Shown piece after piece: positions 56,479 through 64,000 of a stretch of DNA of 64,000 nt. The translations under genes and the position numbers were made by a program. The notes under the pieces are model-generated. The model was not told the origin of the DNA and searched no databases. It saw only the letters and a program-made list of their open reading frames with translations. Position 1 is the first letter of the stretch; every line of letters starts with the position of its first letter. The stretch is from contig NZ_CP133020.1 of the NCBI RefSeq assembly GCF_030866825.1, positions 1,798,001 through 1,862,000 on the forward strand, given 5' to 3'. Source of the stretch: Rathayibacter sp. SW19 (GTDB lineage Bacteria; Actinomycetota; Actinomycetes; Actinomycetales; Microbacteriaceae).

Positions 56479-56868
56479 ATGACCGTTGACCTGAATTCCA
56501 AGCCTGAGATCGATGCGCCGGAGGGCCCGGCATCCGGCCTGCTCGAGATCGACGACATCGTTGTCGGGGAGGGCGGAGAGGCTGTTCCGGGCGGCACGGT
56601 CACCGTGCACTACGTCGGTGTCGAGTACGAGTCGGGGGAGGAGTTTGACGCGTCGTGGAATCGTGGCACCCCGTCCACGTTTCCGTTGCTCGGCCTGATC
56701 GATGGCTGGCGCGAGGGCATTCCGGGCATGAAGGTCGGCGGTCGCCGCAAGCTGGTCGTGCCTCCGCGGATGGCATACGGCGAGACGACGGCGGTCGGAC
56801 ACCCGTTACAGGGCAAGACATTGATTTTCGTCATCGACCTGCTGGGTGTTGCCGAGACACCAGCCTGA
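56479..56868 (+). CDS. FKBP-type peptidyl-prolyl cis-trans isomerase
   Basis: A 129 aa single-domain, cytosolic FKBP: GGTVTVHYVGVEYESGEEFD, ASWNRGTPSTFPLL, LIDGWREGIPGMKVGGRRKL, VPPRMAYGETTAVG and TLIFVIDLLGV cover the complete active-site fold. ATG 56479 follows TTGGATGG; an upstream in-frame start at 56401 would add an unrelated basic leader. A protein-folding catalyst. Confidence 0.93.
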   Translation: MTVDLNSKPEIDAPEGPASGLLEIDDIVVGEGGEAVPGGTVTVHYVGVEYESGEEFDASWNRGTPSTFPLLGLIDGWREGIPGMKVGGRRKLVVPPRMAYGETTAVGHPLQGKTLIFVIDLLGVAETPA

Positions 56869-56895
56869 AGCGCGCCGCCTCGTCGCATCCAGCTG

Positions 56896-58236
56896 CTACG
56901 GAGTCGGGGCGATCGCGTCATAGTTGCGGAACGTGTGCGAGCCTCGCATCAGTAGCCCGACGGCAACGATAATTACGAGCCCGCCGAGCAGCGGCGGCCA
57001 CCACAGCGCTGCGATCGTGGTGAGCACGCCTGCATACAGATCACCGATTCGCGGGCCACCGGTGACAACCACCGTGTAGACGCCTTGGATGCGGCCACGC
57101 ATCGCGTCCGGGGCCGCGGATTGCAGAATCGTCATGCGGAAAATTGCGCTGACGTTGTCTGCAGCGCCGGCGCAGACCAGAACGACCGATGCGATGATCA
57201 AAGCGGGGATGTTCGCGCCGGAGATCGATGCGGAGACCGGGCCGAACCATCCGGTCGCCATCGCGGCGAGTACGAGGCCGAACGCTGCGATGCAGACGCC
57301 GTACGTGACGATCGCCTTGCCGACCGCGCGTCCCTGGTAGCGCACGCGGCCGAGCGGCCCGGAGACGATGCTGCTGAGCAGCGCGCCGACGGCGTAGGCC
57401 GCCGTCAGGATTCCGACGGTGACGGCGCCACCGCCGAGCAGCATGACGCCGACAGCAGGAAACAGCACGCGCGGCTGGCCGAACGTCATGGCAATGATGT
57501 CGACGATGAACGACATGCGAATGTTCGGTGCTCGCCGGAGAAAGCGCACCCCCTCCATCAGTGAACGGAATCCTGGCTTCTGAGCGCCGGCCGCCGGCAC
57601 GATCTTCGGCAGAGTTGCGATGCCGAGGAACGCGAACACGAATAGCACGACGTCGACGCTGTAGGTCCAACCGAACCCGACGGCGGCGACGAGCACGCCC
57701 GCAAGCGCCGGCCCAACGGTGACCATCACCCCCGTGCTGATGCCGGCAAGGGCGGATGCGGCCGGCAACAGTCGAGCGGGGAGCAGGCGCGGCAGTATGG
57801 CCATCCGCGTGCTGCTGATCACAGTCGCAGCGACAGCGTTGAGCGTCGTCAGCAGGTAGAGCGGCCAGACGATGTCGATCTGGAGCCAGGCCAGAATTGA
57901 AATCGCCGCCGTCGACGTCCACGCGACGATTGCCGAGATGAGCGCGATCTTTCTTCGGTCGAAGACATCGGCGAGCATGCCGCCGTAGATGCCGAACACG
58001 ACCATGGGCACGAGCGCGAACAACGCGACCAGCGACACCGCGAGAGTGGACGCGGTGATGTCGTAGATCTGTAACCCGATTGCCACGATCGTCATCTGAC
58101 TGCCGATACCGGAGATCGCCCCACCCAGCCAGAGCCGCGCGAACGGTGGGCTTTCTTTGAGCGGGGCCAGGTCGGCGAACAAGCTTCCACGCGTACGGGT
58201 TCGCGTCGTCTTGTCAGTTTCGGTCGGTTCCTTCAC
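56896..58236 (-). CDS. MFS transporter (MFS_3 / EntS-like)
   Basis: A 446 aa, 12-helix major facilitator with LFADLAPLKESPPFARLWLG at the N-terminus and GIYGGMLADVFDRRKIALIS as motif A. It is related to, but clearly distinct from, the paralogue pair at 16173 and 18202. Start GTG 58236 in GGTTCCTTCACGGC (plus strand). Probably an exporter; the substrate is unknown. Confidence 0.85.
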   Translation of the reverse strand: MKEPTETDKTTRTRTRGSLFADLAPLKESPPFARLWLGGAISGIGSQMTIVAIGLQIYDITASTLAVSLVALFALVPMVVFGIYGGMLADVFDRRKIALISAIVAWTSTAAISILAWLQIDIVWPLYLLTTLNAVAATVISSTRMAILPRLLPARLLPAASALAGISTGVMVTVGPALAGVLVAAVGFGWTYSVDVVLFVFAFLGIATLPKIVPAAGAQKPGFRSLMEGVRFLRRAPNIRMSFIVDIIAMTFGQPRVLFPAVGVMLLGGGAVTVGILTAAYAVGALLSSIVSGPLGRVRYQGRAVGKAIVTYGVCIAAFGLVLAAMATGWFGPVSASISGANIPALIIASVVLVCAGAADNVSAIFRMTILQSAAPDAMRGRIQGVYTVVVTGGPRIGDLYAGVLTTIAALWWPPLLGGLVIIVAVGLLMRGSHTFRNYDAIAPTP

Positions 58237-58297
58237 GGCATACCGAAGCTACACCCCGTCTGAGCGCTCTCGTGCGTCGGCGTCCTAAGCTGGCTCA

Positions 58298-59917
58298 GTG
58301 AGCAAGAGCGAGCCAGGCGCGGTCGCGATGAGCCGCGAAGAACCGGTGATTGACACAGAATACGGCCGCGTGCGCGGGCTGACGCGCGGGGGAAACTCTT
58401 CGTTCAAGGGCATTCCGTATGCGGCGGCGCCGATTGGTCCGCTGCGCTGGCGTGCACCCCGGCCGCCCGAAGCCTGGGATGGTGAGTTGGGTGCGTCGGA
58501 GTTCGGTGCCATCGCCCCGCAACCGGGGCTGGCGTCCGCACCGAAACCAGCGCCTGTTGGGCTGATGAACCGTCTGCCGGCCGCGAGCGAGGACTGTCTC
58601 ACCATTAACGTCTTCACGCCGGCGCTCGGTGGCGCCGGGCTACCGGTGATGGTCTGGATCCACGGCGGCGCGTACTACATCGGGTCTTCTGCTGACCCTC
58701 TCTTCGACGGGTCGGGCCTCGCCAGCCATGGCAACGTCGTTGTTGTCACGTTTAACTATCGCCTCGGCGCGCTCGGCTTTCTCGATTTCAGCGGATTCAG
58801 CGGTGCGAGCGAATCGTTCGACAGCAACATCGGGCTTCGCGATCAGTTGGCCGCCTTGGCCTGGGTGCAGCGCAACATCGGCGCATTCGGCGGCGATCCG
58901 GACCTCGTGACGGTGTTCGGAGAATCGGCCGGCGCCGGGGCGATCACCACTCTCATGGCATCACCGAGCGCCACAGGGCTGTTCCGCGCGGCGATCGCGG
59001 AAAGCTCGCCGGTGGGCAGTGTCTATTCGCAAGAGCGCGCGCACCGGTTCGCCGCCCGATTTCTCGAGCTTGTCGACGTGCCCGAGCACGAGATCGACCG
59101 GTTGCGCCTGGTGCCGGTGGACCAGCTGACGCGCGCGTGCGAGCGGTTGGTGCGGAACAATCCCGGAATCGATCCGGGCACGATCGCGGTGGCGCCGGTC
59201 GTCGACGGCGAGTTGGTGCCGGAATACCCCCTGACCGCTTTCGAGGAAGGCAGGGCGCTGCCGATCCCGTTGATCATCGGCACCAACCGCAATGAGGCGC
59301 TGCTGTTCAAACTGCTGCGTTCGCCGATTCTGCCGACCAGCGTTGCCGACATCGAAGCCATGGTGGCGAATCTCGGAATCGCCGAAGCGTGGATGATCCC
59401 CCCGGCGTACGACGGCTATCCGAGCCGCGCGAGCGCTTTGCACATTTCAACGGATGCGGCCTTCCGCATGCCCACCATCTGGGCGGCGACCGCTCACAGC
59501 AGCTATGCACCGACCTGGTTGTACGAATTCGACTATGTTCGCCCCCTGGTCAAGGCGATCGGCTTCGGTGCGATGCACGGGGCGGAGTTGCCCTATGTCT
59601 GGGGCAATCCGGTCGGGTTGCCGTTGGCGGTTGTGCCGCTCGGCGGGGCCAGGACAGCGGCGGTTGTCGCCGCTCGCATGCAGACGCGCTGGCTGAGCTT
59701 CGCACGCACGCTCAACCCGAATCCGACCGACTCGACGACCGATGCGCTCGCCGTCGCAGGTTCTGTGTCGAGCGCGCCTCCGGCTCTGCAGAGCTGGCCG
59801 AGTTATGACGCTGTTCAGCGCAACACCCTCGTGATCGACAAGGTTGACCGCATCATTCGGGATCCGCGCCGCAAGCGCCGGCTCGCCTGGGGTGATGAAG
59901 TCATCTCGTTTCAATAG
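58298..59917 (+). CDS. Type B carboxylesterase
   Basis: A 539 aa alpha/beta-hydrolase of the carboxylesterase/cholinesterase family: FKGIPYAAAPIGPLRWRAP, SEDCLTINVFTP, oxyanion WIHGGAYYIGS, nucleophile Ser210 in VFGESAGAGAI, acid in IGTNRNEALLF, and His in GAMHGAELPYVWG. It has no signal peptide, so is probably cytoplasmic. Start GTG 58298; it is divergent from the MFS gene. Confidence 0.92.
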   Translation: MSKSEPGAVAMSREEPVIDTEYGRVRGLTRGGNSSFKGIPYAAAPIGPLRWRAPRPPEAWDGELGASEFGAIAPQPGLASAPKPAPVGLMNRLPAASEDCLTINVFTPALGGAGLPVMVWIHGGAYYIGSSADPLFDGSGLASHGNVVVVTFNYRLGALGFLDFSGFSGASESFDSNIGLRDQLAALAWVQRNIGAFGGDPDLVTVFGESAGAGAITTLMASPSATGLFRAAIAESSPVGSVYSQERAHRFAARFLELVDVPEHEIDRLRLVPVDQLTRACERLVRNNPGIDPGTIAVAPVVDGELVPEYPLTAFEEGRALPIPLIIGTNRNEALLFKLLRSPILPTSVADIEAMVANLGIAEAWMIPPAYDGYPSRASALHISTDAAFRMPTIWAATAHSSYAPTWLYEFDYVRPLVKAIGFGAMHGAELPYVWGNPVGLPLAVVPLGGARTAAVVAARMQTRWLSFARTLNPNPTDSTTDALAVAGSVSSAPPALQSWPSYDAVQRNTLVIDKVDRIIRDPRRKRRLAWGDEVISFQ

Positions 59918-60067
59918 GGACCACCGGAGCACACGCGGTTATCGCGCGACTTCCTGGTGCACCTTACAGTGCAGCGGTGGCAGGCGCTGTGCGCGCGGCG
60001 TAGCGTGGATGGATGCGCGACATCCGACCGGAACGCGTTGCACGTCCACAGCGTGAGAGGAACCACG

Positions 60068-60994
60068 ATGCCGACCGTCACTCGATTCCCCCAAGGAACG
60101 CCCATCTGGGTCGACCTGCAGAGCATTGATTCCGCTGCTGCAGCGGAGTTCTATGCTGCTTTGCTGGGCTGGGAGGTGCACGAGCCGGCGCAGTCCGGAG
60201 GCTATCGGCTCGCTTACCGCGGCGGGATCGCGGTCTGTGCGATCGGTTTGCTGCCGCAAACGCTTGCTGAGAAGGGCGCCGTTCCGTTCTGGACGACGTA
60301 TCTCGCCGTTGACGATGCGGATGCCGCGACCAATGCGGTCGGCGAGACAGGCGGAACTGTGTTGTTGCCGCCCGGCGATCTCGGCAACGGGGTGCGGTTG
60401 TCGATCGTTACGGATCCCAGCGGTGCGGTCATCGGCCTGTGGCAGGGCACCGGGTACCCCGGGTCATGGTTGCGAGACGAGGAGGGGGCTGTCGGCTGGT
60501 TTGAGCTGCTGGCCGAGCATGCGGAGGAATCGCTGCCGTTTTATGAGAGCGTTCTGGGCGTATCCGTTTCGCGGATGGGATCCGACGCGGCGGAGTCTGT
60601 TGATGAGCTCGCGGAGGATGCCGATGCGGAAGCGGAGGATGCGGAGGCGGAGGCGCTGAGCGATTCGGACGATTCTGCGGAAGAGCTCGGGTATCCGATG
60701 CTCGACGTGGGAGGCGTCACGATCGCCGGAGTCGGTGCATCGGATGTTGTCGGCCTTCCACCGCATTGGCGCGTGTATTTCGAAGTCGCAAATCTTGCCG
60801 ATCGCATTGAGCAGGTGCGCGAGCTGGGTGGCGCTGTGCTCGCGGAAGTCGCCTCAGCGGACGGCGTTGGATCGTGGGCCGCAGTTGCTGACCCGCAAGG
60901 CGCGGTGTTCTCGCTGATTCAGCCCGCAGCCGGGGAGTCCGAAGTTGACGGTACTCTTCCCGAGACGGAAGACGCCGAGCTGGCCGTCGCATGA
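60068..60994 (+). CDS. Two-domain VOC (glyoxalase-like) protein with an acidic insert
   Basis: A 308 aa protein with two vicinal-oxygen-chelate modules (GTPIWVDLQSIDSAAAAEFY, ALLGWEVHEP; second GAVGWFELLAEHAEESLPFY, ESVLGVSV), similar to bacterial proteins of the 27 kDa antigen Cfp30B type. Within the second module, residues about 178-205 form an Asp/Glu/Ala-rich insert (ELAEDADAEAEDAEAEAL) from short GAGGATGC-type repeats. ATG 60068 follows GAGAGGAAC. The substrate is unknown. Confidence 0.88.
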   Translation: MPTVTRFPQGTPIWVDLQSIDSAAAAEFYAALLGWEVHEPAQSGGYRLAYRGGIAVCAIGLLPQTLAEKGAVPFWTTYLAVDDADAATNAVGETGGTVLLPPGDLGNGVRLSIVTDPSGAVIGLWQGTGYPGSWLRDEEGAVGWFELLAEHAEESLPFYESVLGVSVSRMGSDAAESVDELAEDADAEAEDAEAEALSDSDDSAEELGYPMLDVGGVTIAGVGASDVVGLPPHWRVYFEVANLADRIEQVRELGGAVLAEVASADGVGSWAAVADPQGAVFSLIQPAAGESEVDGTLPETEDAELAVA

Positions 60995-61068
60995 ACCGCC
61001 GCAGAGGAATGTCGCGGATTATGGCGCGGCCAGAGCCGATTAGAAGTTCGTTCGAGTAGTCTCGCACC

Positions 61069-61629
61069 GTGTTCACGCCAACCCAGTTGCAGAACGATCC
61101 ACTCTTGACCGGTGACGATGAGATCATCGCCGATCTCGGCCGGACGATGCGCTGGGCCGCGCTTGGCTACGGGTTCGTCGGTGTGATCGCGGCGTGGTTC
61201 GTGGCGGCAGCCATTGGTCTAGGTCGGGCTATCGCCACGCCTTACGGCTGGGCTGCAGGGCTGACACTCGTGATCATCGTCGTGACCGTCTGGTATTTCA
61301 CAACGGTGGATCGCATCTATCGAAGCACGCAAGCGTATACAGATTCTCGAACACAACGTCGTCTCGCTGCCCTCGACAAAGAGGCGGTGGTCGGGCTGCG
61401 TGGTGAACTCGGCAAATGGATCGGCGGTGCGATCGGTGCCCTTGTCGTTGTGACGTTCGTGGCTGCTGTCGTGGTGACGGCATCTAGGCCGATCAGTCTC
61501 GCCTGGCCATGGTTCTTTGTCGGGATTTCGCTCCTGCTCGCGTATGCGTACGGATTCTTCGCGCTGCACATGCACCTGATCGAGCGGGCTCGCGACGCTG
61601 CAGCGTCCGCCTCAGCTTTGGCCGAATAG
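61069..61629 (+). CDS. Four-helix membrane protein of unknown function
   Basis: A 186 aa protein with predicted membrane segments at about 30-50, 58-78, 118-140 and 148-168, and a cytoplasmic loop (DRIYRSTQAYTDSRTQRR) between helices 2 and 3. GTG 61069. I do not recognise the family. It lies directly upstream of the rpsO leader. Confidence 0.7.
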   Translation: MFTPTQLQNDPLLTGDDEIIADLGRTMRWAALGYGFVGVIAAWFVAAAIGLGRAIATPYGWAAGLTLVIIVVTVWYFTTVDRIYRSTQAYTDSRTQRRLAALDKEAVVGLRGELGKWIGGAIGALVVVTFVAAVVVTASRPISLAWPWFFVGISLLLAYAYGFFALHMHLIERARDAAASASALAE

Positions 61630-61755
61630 CCCGCGACAGCCACCCCGGGCGCGCTCTGTTAGACTCTTGAGGTTGCCGTAGAACGGCCGCGGATAAAGAG
61701 AGCCCAGGCATCCCGCCCCGGGCACCGCGCAATGAGAGAAAAGGGGATCACATTT

Positions 61756-62025
61756 ATGGCACTTGATGCAGATGTCAAGAAGGCGATCATCGAAGAGTAC
61801 GCGACCCACCCCGGTGACACCGGATCCCCCGAAGTTCAGGTAGCAATCCTGACCAAGCGGATCAAGGATCTCACCGAGCACCTCAAGGAGCACAAGCACG
61901 ACCACCACTCACGTCGTGGCCTGCTTCTGCTGGTCGGCCAGCGTCGCCGCCTGCTGGGTTACCTGCAGGAAATCGACATCAGCCGTTACCGCTCGTTGAT
62001 CGAGCGCCTCGGCCTCCGTCGATAG
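61756..62025 (+). CDS. rpsO: 30S ribosomal protein S15
   Basis: Primary 16S rRNA-binding protein of the 30S platform. The 89 aa protein is full length: GDTGSPEVQVAILTKRIKDL, EHKHDHHSRRGLLLLVGQR, RRLLGYLQ, YRSLIERLGLRR. ATG 61756 follows GAGAAAAGGGG; a start at 61732 would add eight residues and is not needed. pnp, its common partner, does not follow. A strong hairpin lies 80 bp after the stop. Confidence 0.97.
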   Translation: MALDADVKKAIIEEYATHPGDTGSPEVQVAILTKRIKDLTEHLKEHKHDHHSRRGLLLLVGQRRRLLGYLQEIDISRYRSLIERLGLRR

Positions 62026-62035
62026 AAGTCTCTGC

Positions 62036-62058
62036 GGTCCCTGAGCTTGTCGAAGGGC
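62036..62058 (+). repeat. Dispersed repeat family 1 copy after rpsO
   Basis: Begins GGTCCCTGAGCTTGTCGAAG and is followed directly by a second GGTCCCTGG. This is the form of the repeat I know best from Microbacteriaceae intergenic DNA. Confidence 0.8.
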
Positions 62059-62105
62059 GGTCCCTGGTGAGAACAGGGTCTCGCTGACAACGCGAACTTC
62101 TTGCA

Positions 62106-62137
62106 ATCGGGCCGTCACCTCAAGGTGGCGGCCCGAT
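62106..62137 (+). terminator. Strong hairpin downstream of rpsO
   Basis: A 14-bp stem (ATCGGGCCGTCACC paired with GGTGGCGGCCCGAT, one G-U pair) with a TCAA loop. There is no T-tract, as is common for actinobacterial terminators. It most likely ends the rpsO transcript before the LLM oxidoreductase gene. Confidence 0.78.
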
Positions 62138-62196
62138 GTGCGTCCTCCGTGGACCGCCCGGTTGGAATACGCGCGGGTGCCGGACGGTTCCACGGC

Positions 62197-63288
62197 ATGA
62201 TGACTACTGTGACGAATACCACCGACGACGCTGCAACCAACAAAGCCCGACTAAGCCTGTCGGTGCTCGATCTGATCCCGGTGCGGGTAGGGCAGAGTTC
62301 GGCGGATGCCATCGCCGCGACCGTCGAGCTTGCGCAGCGCGCCGACGAACTCGGTTATCGACGCTACTGGGTGGCCGAACATCACAACATGCCTTCAGTC
62401 GCGTCGACGAACCCGCCTGTGCTGATCGGCATCATCGCGGGGGCAACCGAGCGGATCCGCGTCGGCGCAGGCGGGGTTATGCTTCCCAACCACTCGCCAT
62501 TGGTCATCGCCGAGCAATTCGGCATTCTCGAGGCCGCATTCCCCGGCCGCATCGACCTCGGCCTCGGCCGGGCCCCGGGCAGCGACCCGGTGATCACAGC
62601 GTTGTTGAGGTCCAGCGGAGCCGTCAGTGATGTGGATGCGTTCGCCCAGAACATCGCGGACATCGCCGCACTCCTAAATCCTGCAGGCGCAGTTCTCGGA
62701 TTGCAGAATGGGCAGCGCTACGAACTCAGCGCCACGCCGGTCGCTCACTCTGTTCCAGAGGTGTGGCTGCTGGGTTCCAGCGGCTATTCAGCGAACCTCG
62801 CCGCACATGAGGGGATGCGCTACGTCTTCGCGAATCACTTCTCCGGAGACAGCACCACGGAGGCCCTCGAGCTCTATCGGCGCGACTTCACGGCGTCCGA
62901 GACGGTTGCGCAGCCGACCACTTTCCTCACCCTGAACGTGTCCGTGGCAGAGACCGCCGACGAGGCCCGTGCCCTTGCTCTGCCGCAAATGCAGCAGATG
63001 GCGAAGCTGCGCACCGGGGCTGCATTGACACAGTTGCCTTCGGTCGAACAAGCAGCAGCGACAACTCCGACTCCGGCCCAATCCGATCTGATCGAGCGGA
63101 TGTCCGCGAGCTGGATCATCGACAATCCAGCCAACGCGGCACGCCGCATCCGCGCGCTTGCCTCGCAGTTCGGTGTCGACGAGGTCATGCTGCATCTGGT
63201 GGCGTCTGCACACGAGGATGAAGCTGTGGCGTCTTCGCCGGCACGGCTGCGTGCCGTCGAACTGCTGGCAGCCGAAGTGCTGGGTTAG
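62197..63288 (+). CDS. LLM-class flavin-dependent oxidoreductase
   Basis: A 363 aa luciferase-like monooxygenase fold: LSVLDLIPVRVGQSSADAIA, RRYWVAEHHNMPSVASTNPP, IRVGAGGVMLPNHSPLVIAE, FGILEAAFPGRIDLGLGRAPG and PEVWLLGSSGYSANLAA. It uses FMNH2 or F420; the NMPS/NHSPL segments fit the group of MsnO8-type LLM oxidoreductases. Substrate unknown. The start is ATG 62197 or 62200. Confidence 0.9.
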   Translation: MMTTVTNTTDDAATNKARLSLSVLDLIPVRVGQSSADAIAATVELAQRADELGYRRYWVAEHHNMPSVASTNPPVLIGIIAGATERIRVGAGGVMLPNHSPLVIAEQFGILEAAFPGRIDLGLGRAPGSDPVITALLRSSGAVSDVDAFAQNIADIAALLNPAGAVLGLQNGQRYELSATPVAHSVPEVWLLGSSGYSANLAAHEGMRYVFANHFSGDSTTEALELYRRDFTASETVAQPTTFLTLNVSVAETADEARALALPQMQQMAKLRTGAALTQLPSVEQAAATTPTPAQSDLIERMSASWIIDNPANAARRIRALASQFGVDEVMLHLVASAHEDEAVASSPARLRAVELLAAEVLG

Positions 63289-63317
63289 AGCCCAGCACTT
63301 CGGCGGCCATCAGTTGT

Positions 63318-64000
63318 TCACGCGGGGTTGATGATGCGACCCCAGGTGGACTTGTTGCCCCAGATGTTCTGGCGCAGGCCTTCCAATTGCAGGATCTGGC
63401 TGTGGTCGACGAACAGGTTGACCTCGTTGCCGTAGTTCTTGATGTACCACTCGTAGACGGGCGGGTCCGCAGACTCGAACATCACGTGCTCGAGGCCGAC
63501 CCCATTGATGATCTCCGCAACCGGCCGGGTGTTCCACTCGACCACATTCTCGGTGATGCCTTCCGATTCGATCATGATGATGTCCGCGCCCGCTTCGAGG
63601 GCTTTGTTCGCCCGCGCGATCAGATCGCCGACGTCCTTCTTGCCCTCAGCGGCGAGTTCCGCCTCGCCGGAGTCTCCACCCGAGCCGAACTGGATGCCGA
63701 GTTCTGGCTTCGCCTTCAGCCCCGCCTTCTTGACGCGCTCGATCAACCGCAACAACCCCGAGGTTGGAACCGAGATGAACCCGGCCGAGATTTCGATCAC
63801 GTCGAAGCCGACCTCCTTGGCCTCCTTCAGATACGCGTCGACGGCATCCGGACCGTAGCGAAGCACGGTTTCCAGCCATCCACCGGATGAGATGTACGCC
63901 TCATGTTGGTGTGCGAGGTCGCTGAACGCACGCACCTGCTCGCGAGGGAGGAGGGCGAACGATCCACCGGCCCACTTGACGCCGTCGACCCATTGGCCGG
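63318..64000 (-). CDS. Phosphosulfolactate synthase (ComA) family protein, 5' end outside window
   Basis: At least 226 aa, open to the window edge on the minus strand. VKWAGGSFALLPRE, YISSGGWLETVLRYGPDAVDAYLKEAKEVGFDVIEIS, KPELGIQFG and GADIIMIESEGI fit the ComA TIM-barrel family, which makes phosphosulfolactate from PEP and sulfite in coenzyme M synthesis and includes plant heat-stress protein HSA32. Actinobacteria do not make coenzyme M, so another role is likely. The last residues are STWGRIINPA. Confidence 0.8.
   Translation of the reverse strand, partial: GQWVDGVKWAGGSFALLPREQVRAFSDLAHQHEAYISSGGWLETVLRYGPDAVDAYLKEAKEVGFDVIEISAGFISVPTSGLLRLIERVKKAGLKAKPELGIQFGSGGDSGEAELAAEGKKDVGDLIARANKALEAGADIIMIESEGITENVVEWNTRPVAEIINGVGLEHVMFESADPPVYEWYIKNYGNEVNLFVDHSQILQLEGLRQNIWGNKSTWGRIINPA

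Overview
The window is high-GC DNA from an actinobacterium, most likely a member of the Microbacteriaceae (Leifsonia-like). The evidence is the dense GC-rich coding, frequent GTG starts, an actinobacterial-length NusA (336 aa), and two kinds of short dispersed repeats (GGTCnCTGAGC..CGAAG and GGTCTCGATAC..CTCGCTGG..TACTCGACC) that I associate with that family. I saw no rRNA, tRNA, CRISPR array, transposase or prophage module.

Layout. 1-5437 is the translation block proS(end)-nusA-ylxR-infB-rbfA; rimP is not in the proS-nusA gap. 5575-11240 holds a J-domain/NERD fusion, mutY, a uridine-kinase-like protein without the P-loop lysine, a ketopantoate-reductase-family enzyme and a DHA2 drug exporter divergent from its TetR regulator, with two matching operators between them. 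12005-14872 is truB, two membrane proteins and ribF. 14934-20518 holds a CynX/NimT-type MFS protein, then two closely related MFS exporters around a small YjbR-like gene, followed by a LysR regulator; one 29-bp motif lies about 92 bp upstream of both exporter starts. 20633-27305 is a (deoxy)ribose catabolic cluster: SorC regulator, deoC, a full and a half-length aldehyde dehydrogenase, an SGNH hydrolase, an RbsD-like protein and ribokinase. Then come a DUF488 protein, an SNF2 helicase, a NarL-type two-component system, a CYTH protein, 6-phosphofructokinase, a LysR/EamA pair, prolyl oligopeptidase, redox enzymes, an esterase, an APC transporter, a Pit phosphate transporter, aldehyde dehydrogenase, aspartate ammonia-lyase, a FAH-family hydrolase, a GT2 glycosyltransferase, glutamate dehydrogenase, an FAD-linked oxidase, PrsW, an FKBP isomerase, another MFS protein, a carboxylesterase and a VOC protein. 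The window ends with rpsO and its terminator hairpin, an LLM flavin oxidoreductase and a ComA-like (phosphosulfolactate synthase family) gene that runs off the edge.

The most unusual signal is not a gene. Short tandem duplications (9-25 bp units, plus one spaced 34-bp duplication) recur at gene ends, and several begin in the last codons and carry copies of the stop codon downstream (nusA, the panE-like gene, tetR/truB, pfkA, the quinone oxidoreductase and an alpha/beta hydrolase). In others the repeats are translated into C- or N-terminal tails (truB, the SorC regulator, the LysR at 34702, the histidine kinase). Separately, the dispersed repeats appear to supply the stop codons of rbfA, the panE-like gene and the DHA2 exporter, and one inverted pair is read in frame as a C-terminal extension of an aldehyde dehydrogenase. 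The hexamer GCATCC/GGATGC also looks strongly over-used across the window. Identities rest on reading motifs and general family resemblance; no database search was run.
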